Shown one piece after another: positions 21,371 to 33,544 of a DNA stretch of 64,000 nucleotides. Every line of letters begins with the position of its first letter. The stretch's first letter is position 1. The notes under the pieces are model-generated. The model worked only from the letters and a program-made list of their open reading frames with translations, was not told where the DNA came from and did no database searches. Origin of the DNA: Pneumocystis sp. 'macacae'. Its lineage: Eukaryota; Ascomycota; Pneumocystomycetes; Pneumocystales; Pneumocystaceae. The position numbers and the translations under genes were made by a program. The stretch is from contig CM030729.1 of assembly GCA_018127085.1 (NCBI GenBank), forward strand, positions 372,001 to 436,000. The letters are read 5' to 3'.

Positions 21371-23428
21371 TTAAGACGATTGTCTTTTGTTTTCTTTCGC
21401 AAATATATCTTTTTCAAGAACTAGAGGTTTAAGAATTTTAGAATCAAAGTCTCGAAACCATTTCATATGATAATTTGATAATGAATGTGACTTTTGTGCA
21501 AGCCACGTTTTTTCGTTTTCTGTTTTAGGTTGCATTAGAGTAGAATATGTTTCTTTGTTAAGATGGGTAGATTTTAAAGAGCCTGAGGAAAAGAATATAT
21601 CAGTATCGATAGATGCTTGATCACTATTTTCGTTTCTCATTTGTTCAAAGTTTTTAGAAGAATAATATGAGCAATCAATTGGTTCTGATGAACCAAGTTG
21701 TTTAGAATCTAAACATAATTCATGATGACATTGGTTTATTTCTTGTTCATTTGATAAAAAAGAGCTTTTTCTTACATACTGAAATTCATCTTGCATATTT
21801 TCTTCTAATTTTATGTGTTTATCATAGAAATATTCTATAGAATAATCTTCTTCATGTTGGAAGATCCCTATATGAATACCTACAATTTCTAGCATTTGAG
21901 GAGTTGTTCCTCCAAATATAATAACTGTTAAGACAACAACAACTAATACAGTTGTTTTAAGTGCCTCTGCCGCTTCTCCTTTGAACCCTTCTGTGAGTGC
22001 TACACCAACAGCTCCTCTTAAACCTGACCAAAATAGCATAATCTGGTAGGACTTTGGAAGTTCATTAGAAAAAATATAATTTGAGTGAGAAGTTATGTTG
22101 ATGAGTTTTGAAATTGGAAATACTGCTGTATATCTTGCAATACATACTGAAAACTTGTAATAATAAGTAAATTTAATCAAGTACAAAATAAAACTTACAA
22201 TTGTAACTAAAATTAATAGCGGTTTGTAATCAAGATTTGCTTGTGTAAAAAGCGAAAGACCAAGATAGATGAAAATAAAGTTCTCTGAAAGCTGAGATAA
22301 TATTTTGAATAAAAAATTTGTAGATATCTGTGTTTGTATAGACATATTGTGGAAAGCATAATGTTTTATTGTAATTGCACAGAACAAAAGAGAAACAATA
22401 CCTATATTTGATTACATGCGAATGTATGTTTCGTAAATTTTACCAGACATATGACATCCGTTTGAAAATAAATAAGATGCATATGCTATTAATGTAATGA
22501 TACATGATTCTATGTGTGGAAAACGGCGAAGATGTGTGTGTTTAAGCATTAATGCTGCAAGAATACTTATTATTACACCAATCATTAGAGAGATAATAAA
22601 AGAGACGAAAAACTTGAAAACTCCCATAAAAATATCAATTATATGCATTTCTTTGTGATAAAATTGTTGAAGAGTCCTTAAAAATGATAAGTTTACACAC
22701 AAAGATGTATAAATGTATAAACCCAAACATTATAATAGAAACAGAGTCGTTCAGTAAACTTTCTCCAAATATAATAGTGTATAGTGTAGGATCCACACCA
22801 TATGAATGGAAAACTGCAAGCACAGTGACAGGATCTGTAGCACTAAGTGCTGCTCCGAACGAAAATGCATCAACCCATGATATTTTAACCTGTTCTAGTC
22901 CTATTAATGCCCAAAGATATGTTAAAAGACTGTTTTTATAAGAAAATATAAAAATTTCTTGTGTGTATACCCAATCACTAGTGCTGAAACAAAAGTACCT
23001 GCAAACGCAAATGTAAATATCACTCCTATATTTTTAAAAAATCTTTTCTATTCATTTTAATCGATATCTTTTGGATACTCTGTTTACCTGATCTAGTTCA
23101 TATCCTGAATTTAAGATAATAGGCGGCAATAACATGTTAAAGAAGTATGTATGATGAAACGTAACCATGTTCTGGATTACTGTGCTTCGTGCTATAAGAA
23201 TTCCTAGTCCGACCGCCATACCTGTATCCATCTATCTTTTGTTTTAATACATAAATTATGCTGGTTACCAAGAAAAATAGACAAAACCGTTTCATGTACT
23301 GCCTTTATTTTTTTTAATTGCATATAATACGACATCCATAGAGCTACAAGCAGCAAACATGTCAGAATGAATAATGCCCAACTTGTCGACTCTATGCTTC
23401 CTCCTGGAATATGCACACCTACTTCCAT
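21371..23428 (-). CDS. nhx1: Na+(K+)/H+ exchanger, endosomal Nhx1/NHE6 type
   Basis: An ATG at 23428 begins MEVGVHIPGG, then membrane helices. Diagnostic parts: SWALFILTCLLLVALWMSYYM, KIKAVHETVLSIFLG, YFFNMLLPPIILNSGYEL (TM4 inhibitor-site region), FSFGAALSATDPVTVLAVFHSYG (the ATDPV unwound helix), FGESLLNDSVSIIMF (ND ion-binding motif) and FWSGLRGAVGVAL (the conserved Arg helix). Introns are near 23240, 23050, 22940, 22680 and 22410. The C-tail after about residue 490 is hydrophilic and Ser-rich. The family swaps luminal protons for Na+ or K+ in late endosomes and vacuoles and so controls organelle pH and traffic. The pattern favours the endosomal CPA1 branch over plasma-membrane exchangers. 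Confidence 0.9.
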
Positions 23429-23550
23429 TTTATAGCTATATGTGTGAAATATCTTGTAAATATGTCATTTTCTTCTTCTTCTGACTCTTTTTTCCTCTAA
23501 ATCTTCTCTCTCCTACCGATCGTCGTGCACGATTCTCCCCTCTTTTCGGG

Positions 23551-25465
23551 ATGTACGCACATGTCAACAGTACAAAAACTTCATTAGACGTGCTTCCTTT
23601 GAGAAGTACGCATTATCTTGTATTCCTTACTCTTGTTCTTGGTGGGTTGCAGCTAACATGTACGTATTTGTTGCGTAAAAACGTATATTGACATAAACAG
23701 GGTCTGTCGTTTTGGGCTATGGTATGATGAATAGGATTAATAAGTAAAAGCGTAAGTTGAGAATGGTAGGGACGCCATATCTGTTTTCTTTGGGGTTGAC
23801 AAAGCATGGAACATCATTGGTATGGATGGCGGGGCCGTTGACGGGGATTATTATGCAGCCGCTGATTGGGTTTTTTTCAGACCGATCAAGGGCGGTGATT
23901 GGGAGAAGGAGACCATTTATGGTTGTGGGGGTAGTAGGAGTGGTATTGTGTTTAATGGGTCTTGCACATTTTAAAGGAATGGCTTCATTTTTTTTGAAGA
24001 GACATCCAAGGGTTGAGAGAGCAGTAGTGATTATAGTTTCGGTTATTATGATTTATTTGCTTGATTTCTCGATTAACATTGGTATTTCTGTGAGATATTG
24101 GGAAGCGGGATTAATTGAGTGAAGTGCAAGCGAGTAGCCGGGCATTGATTATTGATATGGTTCCTGCGGAACAACAGGATGCAGCTAATGCATGGGCAAG
24201 TCGTATGATTGGGATTTTTAACGTAGTGGGATATATGAATGGGTATCTTGATTTACCAAAGATTGCTCCGATATTTGGGAATACGGAATTTAAGGCGTTG
24301 AGTTTTATTAGTTCTATAGTGCTTATTTTGTGTACGTGTATTACTTTTTTTACGGCAAAGGAGAATCGATATGTTGTTCAAAGGTATTAATTTCAGGTGA
24401 ATTCTTATATTTTTTGTTTTTTTTACTTTTTGTAGAGAGCATACATTTAAGAATACAACATGGACCAGTGAATTTATTAGTTTTTTTAAAACAATGTTTT
24501 CAACAGTTCTTTCTCTTCCTTCTGGAATTTTTTGGGTATGCATTGTTCAATTTTTTGCATGGATTGGTAAGATGTGACTGTCTCAGCAATAAAGTTGACT
24601 TAAATCAGGATGGTAATGACATACACCTGTTAATTATCTAGAGAATGTGCTAATATAGATATCAAAAAGGTTTCCAGTTCTTTTTTATGTAATTATTTTT
24701 CTTGATTAATTTATGTTTAATGTTTTCAAGGGAACGACATATATTGCAGAAATATATGCTGAAAATCATTGTACTCGTTATTTCAACTCTTTAAATAGAT
24801 TAATTGACTCTAAAGATATATATTCACAAATAGAAGAGGTAACACGATACGGATCATTTGCTTTTATGCTTTTTTCAATTATTTCTTTATTTGGAACACT
24901 TTTATTCCCTATGATTGCTTCCTCTGAGAAAAAAATAGTTAAATATATTTTGGGTATAAAGTATTTTAGTTTTATAGATAAACTTAATATTCCTTCTTTA
25001 TGGACAATGAGTCATTTTCTCTTTAGTTTATGCATGCTTTTGACGATTTTTGCACACAAGGTGTCTTATGCAACGACTATTGTTGCACTTTGTGGCTTAA
25101 GTTGGTAATTTTTTTAGGTAGTTCGGTAATTTGTTTTCTTAACTGCAACTTATAGGTCTATTACACTATGGGCGCCTTTTTCTTTAATTTCAACTGAACT
25201 CTCTTTAAAAAACGAATTTCATCGCTCCGGAACTATTCTTGGTCTTCATAATATATTTATTAGTGCTCCTCAGGTTCTTAGTATTATCATAGCTGGAATT
25301 ATTTTTAAATTTACGGGATATAAAAAGTTTGAAGATATTGTATCATGCAAAAGTAAAATGGATTATAGTCTTGTATGGGTTTTTCAAATAAGTGGTATCG
25401 CTGCACTTATTGCTATGTATCTTAGCTTTAAAATCTCTTCAGAGTATATTTGTATCAGGGATTGA
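23551..25465 (+). CDS. GPH-family sugar (sucrose/alpha-glucoside type) transporter
   Basis: An MFS-fold carrier starting MYAHVNSTKTSLDVLP. TM1 is LVFLTLVLGGLQLTW. Two short introns precede GYGTPYLFSLGLTKHGTS, followed by LVWMAGPLTGIIMQPLIGFFSD (the RSRxxIGRRRPF loop follows), VQASSRALIIDMVP, AANAWASRMIGIFNVVGY and further helices to WAPFSLISTEL and SAPQVLSIIIAG. The GYGTPYL, GPLSG-like and SDRSxxxxGRRRP motifs are those of plant SUT/SUC and fission-yeast Sut1 proton-sugar symporters. The ORF beginning at 23757 is not the true start; the acceptor at 23768 removes it. For an obligate biotroph with few transporters, this would be a candidate route for host-derived sugar, but the substrate cannot be read from sequence. 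Confidence 0.82.
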
Positions 25466-25780
25466 AAATTGACTGGTACCTTGTATTTATTGTATTTAAA
25501 TATGAATATGACTCCATCAACATGTGTATAAATTTTTTTGGTTGTTTCTGCACACGTGATATTTTGGTTGCTTGAGCGACAGACAAATGGCGATTACGTT
25601 CGGATGGTTAAGGTTTCTGTGAACAAATTAAAATCTAGCGTGTTTGAATTTTGCTTTTTGTAGATAATTAGTGTAACTGTTTTTATAAGAATTCTACAAT
25701 GCTGACTTCTTAAAAGGTTTATTCTGTATTTGAAAAAATCAGTATTTTTTTGTGGTTAAGTTAAGCTTTTTACGTTTTTC
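25466..25780. promoter_or_regulatory. Upstream region of the PAK-kinase gene, with CACGTG
   Basis: No clear gene is present. An open frame on the + strand around 25530-25665 contains a hydrophobic run and then a short basic tail, but it has no start codon and no family resemblance, so I do not call it. A CACGTG core (ACACGTGA, near 25552) is a possible bHLH site of the kind bound by Cbf1, which is encoded nearby. Confidence 0.35.
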
Positions 25781-28343
<2,563 letters not shown>

Positions 28344-28639
28344 TTTATATAGGTTTTACGGATGTTAGTGTCATTTGCTATATTAAAGAATGAGCTTGCC
28401 TTTTGTAGGATATAGATATTGTACATTTAGATATAAGGGAGTAAAAAGGAAATATATTGGTGTTAGTAACAACAGGGTGCGTTTTTATGAATGATAATGA
28501 TTACTTTATATGAAAGATGAATATTATGTGGATATTTTATTTTTTGCAAAATATGCTTAGATTTAGTATAATATTAATGCTTAATATAAACACTGTAGAA
28601 TTGTATGCATATTAGGAAGGTATTAGGGTTTTTTGGTGT
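28344..28639. other. Convergent 3' region between the PAK gene and dcp1
   Basis: Nearly 300 AT-rich bases between two convergent stop codons. No coding or RNA gene is recognised; it should hold both polyadenylation regions. Confidence 0.5.
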
Positions 28640-29159
28640 TTATGTTCTTTCGAGGTTATGTTTGGCACAGTTAATCATTAGAGATGATATTTTCTGCCGA
28701 TCGATTTCTTCCCAAATCCAAAGGCCGTAAATTTTCTCTAATATAAGTATTTTATAACATATGTAATTGGTAATAATACCATTATGAAGCCTATGTATAA
28801 TGTATGGGTCAGAATATTCCAAATCGTCTGGACAAACTAGATCTGCTGAAAATGATTCCAAAGAGAGTCGATTCAGAATAGTATAACCATATCCGTTATT
28901 TCTAAAGATTTATAAGACAAATATAATACTTATAGAGCTTTCTAACGTTGAAAATATAAATAAAGTTCCTTCACAATGTTCTTTAGTCTGTTTAAATGAG
29001 TTAAATGGTGAATTAGGTTATTCTTTTTACCCAGGTTTTTTCAGTATCTGAAAATGAATAAAGCACTACGTATGGAGATCTTGCAACAATAGATGTGATT
29101 TTCGGGTGGTGTAAGCGAAGGACGCGAATGTTAAGATCATATAATGTTGTTTGCTCCAT
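28640..29159 (-). CDS. dcp1: mRNA decapping activator Dcp1
   Basis: A small EVH1-fold protein assembled from four exons. Exon 1 from ATG 29159 reads MEQTTLYDLNIRVLRLHHP, then ITSIVARSPYVVLYSF and DTEKTW. After an intron of about 43 nt comes TKEHCEGTLFIFS. After another intron comes NNGYGYTILNRLSLESFSAD, then LVCPDDLEYSDPYIIHRLHN. An in-frame intron (GGTATTATT to TTAG) is followed by KIYGLWIWEEIDRQKI and a short basic tail. NLxVLRxHxPxI, the EGTLFIF strand and RLSLESFSADL-DLEYxDPYIIxR are diagnostic for Dcp1, which activates Dcp2 to remove the mRNA cap. It is a compact fungal form, without the proline-rich extension of metazoan Dcp1. Confidence 0.9.
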
Positions 29160-29325
29160 TCGACCAAAAACTAAAAAATACTTTTTAGTCATTTTTAAAT
29201 ATGTATATATAATATATGTATACTGGTTGATCTAACCTTAAATTTTTCTTTTAATAGTATGTTCCATTGTTGGTTAATTGTCGAAAAAACAATCAATCAT
29301 TCATGTTTAATGTTTTTAATTTTTG

Positions 29326-31098
29326 ATGTACTTAGCAATTATTGTTCTGGTATTCGTTGCTATAGTAATACTCAACGATCAAGATAATCTTGATCAGACG
29401 TAGAGTATTAATTAACAGAAAAATTAACAGAAAACGTAAGACTGGATAGCAATTTTGTGTTTACTCGGGAGTTTCGGTCTTCAGAACTTTTAAAGAATGT
29501 TTCTGATTCTTATCACACTTCTTTTCCTTATAAACATTGTGTTTTGGAAGGATGGATCTCCGATAACATATTGAGAAATGTTCGACAGGAAATTCTTGAA
29601 AATCTTGTTTTTTCAGAGAAAGAAACAGATATTTATAAAGTACGGTTTGCATTTTTATTTTTTATATTATTTTATCTGAAAAAGGTTTTTCAAACAGGAG
29701 ATTTGGCAAATATTTCGGGTTTGGAAAAAGATGAGCGTAAACGGCTTTTTTCTCTGTCTCTTTTGAAAGATGCGCTTTATTCTGATGAATTTCGGCACTT
29801 TTTATCTGAAGTAACTGGATGTGGGCCCCTATCTGGCTCGGTAATTGATATGTCTGTCAATATGTATACTCAAGTGAGGAACTATGATTGGTAAAATAGG
29901 ATATAACCGTAAGTAGGGGTGTCATTTACTAGCACATGATGACGTAATCGGTACGCGACTAGTATCTTTTATTCTTTATTTGGTTGATCCTGATCAACCA
30001 TGGTTATCGTTAGATGGTGGTGCTTTAAGGCTTTATCCTACTCTTCATCCTTCGTTTCCTGATTCTCAGCATGAAAAAGCTATTTTACCCGCATGGAATC
30101 AGTTCTGTTTCTTTCAGGTTTTGCCTGGATTTTCTTTCCATGATGTGGAAGAGGTTTATTCTGAGAAATGGAGACTCTCTATTTCTGGATGGTATCATAA
30201 GCCTCAACCAGGAGAAGAAGGATGGCAGCCATCTGATGGTGATTTTGAAGATAAAGCAATGAGTACTTTGCAAAGCCTTCATTCAGATTCTCAAGAAGTA
30301 GATCAACCATTAATAAAGCCTATAATATGTACATTCAGTTTTGATAAATTAACTGGTAAATTATCTGAAGATGATTTTGTTTATTTAAAAAAATGGATAA
30401 ATCCAGAGTATCTAGAATATTCTAAGATGTCTCAATTGAAGGAAACGTTTATGGAACATTCTATGGTTGATTTGTCGAATTTTCTTGAGTCGGATCTTGC
30501 TGATCGTGTTAAGCAATGGATTTTCAACTTAGAAAATATTGGATGCCCTCAGATACTACAAGATATAAATCCACCTTGGAAAATGGCTAAGCCTATTCAT
30601 AAACATCGTTATTTATATATTGATTGCGATGCTATGACTCATGAAACACCATTTGAATTGTTGTTACATGATCTTTTAATTCATCCTTCTTTTCATCGTT
30701 GGCTTAGCATTTGGACTACATTAGTGCCTTGTTCTGTTTTTGCACTTGGTCGTCGTTTTCGTCCTGGTATGGATTACACTTTGGCAACATCTTATATTTC
30801 AGAGCAGCCAATGTTGAATTTAACACTTTCTTTGACGCCTCTAGGATATTGGGGCGATGGCGAGAAAGGTGGTTATGAAGTATATATGGAAGAAGACAAG
30901 GATACAGATGCTTCTGTGTATCGAGTGTCTGGCGATTCGATTTTGGTGAGCCATTTGCCGACATGGAATACTCTTCATATAGTTTTGCGGGACCAGGGAG
31001 TCTTGCGTTTTGTCAAATATATTTCTAAATCGGCATGTGCAAGCCGCTGGGACCTTATTGCCGATATCGACTTGTCAAATACATCTTTTTCTTTGTGA
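29326..31098 (+). CDS. ofd1: Prolyl 3,4-dihydroxylase of the Ofd1/Tpa1 family
   Basis: Two tandem double-stranded beta-helix domains. The first holds the Fe(II)/2-oxoglutarate site: HLLAHDDVIGTRLVSFILYL, PWLSLDGGALRLYP, FFQVLPGFSFHDVEEV and KWRLSISGWYH, giving the HxD...H iron triad and the Arg that binds 2-oxoglutarate. The C-terminal domain includes HEKLVTT-like degenerate strands and LVPCSVFALGRRFRPGMDYTL. The family hydroxylates a Pro of ribosomal protein uS12 and, in fission yeast, controls Sre1N stability with oxygen. The coding frame is certain from about 29450. Upstream there is no in-frame ATG in the same exon; the best model is a first exon at 29326-29399 (MYLAIIVLVFVAIVIL) spliced over a 50-nt intron, giving an unexpected hydrophobic N-terminus. 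That first exon is tentative. Confidence 0.88.
29377..29395. repeat. Perfect 19-bp palindrome
   Basis: GATCAAGAT-A-ATCTTGATC, two 9-bp arms around a single central base. It lies in the proposed first exon or 5' leader of the Ofd1-type gene. It could be a dimeric-protein site or a small RNA hairpin; the function is unknown. Confidence 0.7.
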
Positions 31099-31248
31099 CA
31101 AAAAAGGCTTTTGTTTTTGTCTAGTTATATAACAAACATCAAGTGGCCCGCTGTTTTCGACTCTATTGGCATGATACATTCTCTGCGTCTGTTTTCCGAT
31201 GCTTTGTCTTCTTTTTGTGTATTTTCTATCATTTGCCCTTTGTGGCTA

Positions 31249-31264
31249 TCTTTCACGTGCTTTT
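31249..31264. promoter_or_regulatory. E-box / CDE1-type site TCACGTG upstream of cbf1
   Basis: CTTTCACGTGC lies about 35 bp before the cbf1 start codon. CACGTG, especially with a 5' T (TCACGTG), is the known recognition core of Cbf1-class bHLH proteins. Placement suggests autoregulation; that is inference. Confidence 0.6.
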
Positions 31265-31294
31265 CGACCGCTCGCTACTTAAACATTTAACAGC

Positions 31295-32185
31295 ATGCCT
31301 ACTGCGAGTGCACAAACAACGCACAAACATAGGGTAAGTTGCGGATTTTTGAACATGAAAGCAGTGGAATGATAGTGGGACACCAGTCTAATGGCTTTTG
31401 TTTTTTTCCTTTTTTTCTTGTGCTTTTTTGGGCATTATTAATGAGGCATAGATTGATGACGAATACCCGGCTCCCGGTGCAGGAAGACGGGCTCACGAAA
31501 GGCCTGAAAACGCCTTAGAAGGCTCAGAAGACGTCCTTGGAGCAACGGACGATCCCCTTCATGTCCTGGACGGTGCGGCTGGGCGCTACAATCCCTACAA
31601 AAAAGTATCGGGCAATCGCGTTGATCTGGGCTCGTTTCCTGAGGGCCGTGCCGTCCTCTACCCCCCAGACGACGGACTGCTCAAGGGTGCAGTCTCTTCC
31701 GAGAACGACACTGTCCGTCTCGACGTGGGTGCCAAGCCACCCGTGGGATCCGAGGCATGGCACCGGCAGAGACGCTCAAACCACAAGGCGCGTCCCGGCT
31801 GCGCCCCCTCTGCTCCCCCTCTGACCGTCCCCAGGAGGTCGAGCGCAGGCGCAGAGAAACAATCAACGAGAGCATCTCCGAGCTCGCCAGAATCGTCCCC
31901 GGCTGCGAAAAAAACAAGGGCAAGATCCTCGAACGCGCCGTCTCCTACATCCAGCAGCTCAAGGAAAACGAAGCCAACAACATCGAAAAATGGACCCTCG
32001 AAAAACTCCTCACCGACCAGGCCATCTCCGAACTCAGCCTCTCCAACCAGAAACTCAAGGCCGAGTGCGACCGCCTCTGGCAGGAAATGAACGTCTGGAA
32101 ACAGGCTGCCTCCTGCGGCATCAAGCACCCCGACGAAAAAAAAGACGACCCCATCTCAAATGTCCGCGCCGAAAAAATAGACTGA
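31295..32185 (+). CDS. cbf1: bHLH-leucine zipper factor, Cbf1 (centromere-binding factor 1) type
   Basis: Three exons: 31295-31333, 31452-31787 and 31835-32185, 241 residues in all. The basic region and helix 1 are spread over an exon junction: WHRQRRSNHK then EVERRRRETINESISELARI, followed by VPGCEKNKGKILERAVSYIQ and a zipper-like NIEKWTLEKLLTDQAISELS. His, Glu and Arg of HKExERRRR are the E-box contacts for CACGTG. Cbf1 proteins act at promoters of sulfur-amino-acid and respiratory genes, and in some yeasts at centromeres. Intron 2 (31788-31834, 47 nt) starts GC instead of GT but has a CTGAC branch site and CCAG end. Intron 1 is unusually long at 118 nt. Exons 2 and 3 are GC-rich with C-ending codons, unlike neighbours. 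The stop is 2 bp from the stop of the next gene. Confidence 0.9.
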
Positions 32186-32187
32186 CT

Positions 32188-32477
32188 CTACCGTCGCCGC
32201 ACCCACGCCTGCACCCCACACACCACAAGCACCCCCTGTCGTCAGCCTCCCCCACACCCCTCCCACTCACCCCATAGATTGCCGCCGCTATCAGGCACGT
32301 GTCCCCCACCCGTCCCGCTGCAACGCCCGCCGGCAGCTCCCGCACAAGCACCTCCGCCTCCCGCCGAAACAGCACGCCAAGCACCGCCTGTTGTCAGCCG
32401 CCGCCTGCTCTGCGCCTTACCAGAAAGACCGCTCCGCTCGCCGCAACAAGACTGCATGCGCCCGCGACCCACTGCAT
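32188..32477 (-). CDS. V-type H+-ATPase Vo subunit f (RNASEK-like) small membrane protein
   Basis: Rebuilt from three exons on the minus strand: 32421-32477, 32271-32387 and 32188-32235, giving 73 residues. The two introns (33 and 35 nt) start GTAAGG and GTGAGT and both end GGCTGACNACAG with a CTGAC branch point. The protein has a first helix, SLVAASGAVFLAVLGVLF, a polar loop RREAEVLVRELPAG, and a second helix, DTCLIAAAIYGGVLVVCG, then VQAWVRRR. The two-helix plan, with FLxxxGxLF before the loop and AAAIYxGxxVxCGxQ in helix 2, matches V-ATPase subunit f, a late-recognised Vo component related to RNASEK. It converges on cbf1 (2 bp between stops) and diverges from dad3 (30 bp between starts). 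Confidence in the gene is high, in the family moderate. Confidence 0.75.
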
Positions 32478-32507
32478 CGTTTTCCCGACAGACCGCACAC
32501 CCGCTGC
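32478..32507. promoter_or_regulatory. Minimal bidirectional promoter space of 30 bp
   Basis: Only 30 bp separates the start codons of the V-ATPase f-like gene (minus) and dad3 (plus). Initiation signals for at least one gene must overlap coding sequence of the other. The + strand skew reverses just to the right of this point. Confidence 0.6.
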
Positions 32508-32763
32508 ATGGACGCGCCGTCGCCGCTCGAGGCCGCGCTGCTTGCGGAGTATGCGCGGCTGCTCGACAACCTCGGCAAGGTAGGGTCTGCTGCAGCCGTG
32601 CTGACCGCAGCTGTCGCAGGCAGTCTATGTGCTGGCGCATGCACCGATGGGGCGTGTCCTGGACGCACTGGGGGTGCTGGAGCGCAAGATGGGCATTGTC
32701 TTTACGCTGTTCAAGGCGTCTGTCTGGGCGATTCTTGCGGGCGCAGAGCATGCGCGTGTCTGA
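32508..32763 (+). CDS. dad3: DASH/Dam1 complex subunit Dad3
   Basis: Two exons, 32508-32579 and 32620-32763, separated by a 40-nt GT-AG intron with a CTGAC branch site; 71 residues. N-terminal PLEAALLAEYARLLDNLGK and C-terminal LDALGVLERKMGIVFTLFKA then SVWAIL match the Dad3 pattern (LLxxYxxLLxxL ... LxxLExKxGxVxTLxKxSVxxIL). Dad3 is one of the ten small subunits of the fungal DASH ring that couples kinetochores to microtubule plus ends. The length is a little under that of the yeast proteins. Coding strand G-rich (GTG, CTG and GCG codons), as expected for its place in the right half of the island. Other small DASH subunits such as Dad4 are less good matches. Confidence 0.78.
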
Positions 32764-32897
32764 GACGCGCTGCACCGCCGCAGCACAGACGCTGCAGCAG
32801 TGCAGCAGACAGCAGGCGGCTGTATGCGCGGTGATCAGGGTTAGGGTTGGGCGGAGGGTTGGTTGGCGGAAGGGGGGCGGCGGGTGGGCGGAGAGCG
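32764..32897. promoter_or_regulatory. Spacer before rim1 with two TTAGGG-like units
   Basis: Includes AGGGTTAGGGTTGGG at about 32837-32851, roughly 50 bp before the rim1 ATG. TTAGGG is both the telomere repeat of many fungi and the core of Tbf1-type promoter sites, so it may be a regulatory element. No coding sequence is seen. Confidence 0.55.
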
Positions 32898-33415
32898 ATG
32901 AGCAGCGGGGCGCGAGTGTTGGCAGGCAGACAGTGCAGACAGTTCAGTGTGTGTGGGGGGGCGCGGGTGATGGCGCGGGTGGCGGTGATTGGGCACGTGG
33001 GGAGCGAGGTGACGGTGCAGACGGGGGGGTCGGGGCGGGAGTATGCGCAGTTCTCTGTGGGGTGGAGAGAGGGCGAGCGGACGAGCTGGATGCGGGTGGT
33101 GAACTTCAATGCGAAGACGACGGCGTTTATGGTGTCGTCGGTGAAGAAGGGGTGGGTGGAGCAGGCGGGGCAGGCTGACGGGGCAGGGCGCTTGTGTATG
33201 TGGACGGGGCGCTGCGGCAGACGCCGTATACGACGGACGATGGGAAGCGGCACAGCAGTGTCTGTGTTGTGCAGCGTGGGTGGCAGGCGGCGGGGGCGGA
33301 GCTAATGGGAGCAGACAGCATCCAGGTGCTGCGGGAGCCGCGGGGGGCGCAGGACAAGGAGGGCGAGGCAGAGAAGGCGGCGCAGGCAGACAGGGAGGGC
33401 GCGGAGCAGGGCTAG
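32898..33415 (+). CDS. rim1: Mitochondrial single-stranded DNA-binding protein (Rim1/SSBP1 type)
   Basis: Two exons, 32898-33151 and 33187-33415, with a 35-nt GT-AG intron carrying GCTGACGGGGCAG; 160 residues. The N-terminal 20 residues are Arg-rich (MSSGARVLAGRQCRQF), suited to a mitochondrial presequence. The OB fold follows: ARVAVIGHVGSEVTVQTG, REYAQFSVGW, WMRVVNFN, KTTAFMVSSVKKGALVYVDG, LRQTPYTTDDGKRHSSVCVV and ADSIQVL. This is the bacterial-type SSB found in mitochondria, where it coats single-stranded mtDNA during replication. The tail beyond the OB fold (about 45 residues, rich in Ala, Glu, Gln and Gly) is longer than in yeast Rim1 and may be an effect of the extreme composition. Confidence 0.85.
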
Positions 33416-33429
33416 GCTGGGGTGTGGGC

Positions 33430-33522
33430 AGGGCTCGGCAGCACAGGGCTGGGTTGGGCTGGTTAGGGCTGGATAATGTAGGGTTGGTGGAGGGTTAGGG
33501 CTAGGTGTGGTGATTAGGGTAT
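33430..33522 (+). repeat. Degenerate interstitial telomere-like (TTAGGG) tract
   Basis: A G-rich stretch between the convergent stops of rim1 and ste3 with repeated GGTTAGGGCT, TGTAGGGTTGG, AGGGTTAGGGCTAGG and GATTAGGGT. These are imperfect TTAGGG-type units, all in one orientation. It could be a decayed interstitial telomere insert or simple G-rich drift. Confidence 0.55.
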
Positions 33523-33544
33523 GCAGTAGTATATGCAACAGTAG

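Noticed and set aside
23757..24122. Independent start of the transporter at the ATG near 23762
   Set aside because: That ATG lies inside an intron; the acceptor at 23768 joins GYG to TPYLFSLG, as the family requires, and TM1 is upstream.
25510..25665. Small hydrophobic ORF before the PAK gene
   Set aside because: No start codon in frame, no convincing upstream exon and no family match.
31143..31337. ORF in the cbf1 upstream region
   Set aside because: It has no family resemblance and overlaps the cbf1 first exon in another frame; it is promoter and leader DNA.
31450..33500. Long overlapping ORFs on both strands in the GC-rich island
   Set aside because: Stop codons are rare in GC-rich DNA, so most are shadows. 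Only the four frames with matching splice sites and family motifs were kept.
33430..33522. A true chromosome end (telomere)
   Set aside because: Units are degenerate and few, and normal genes continue on both sides.
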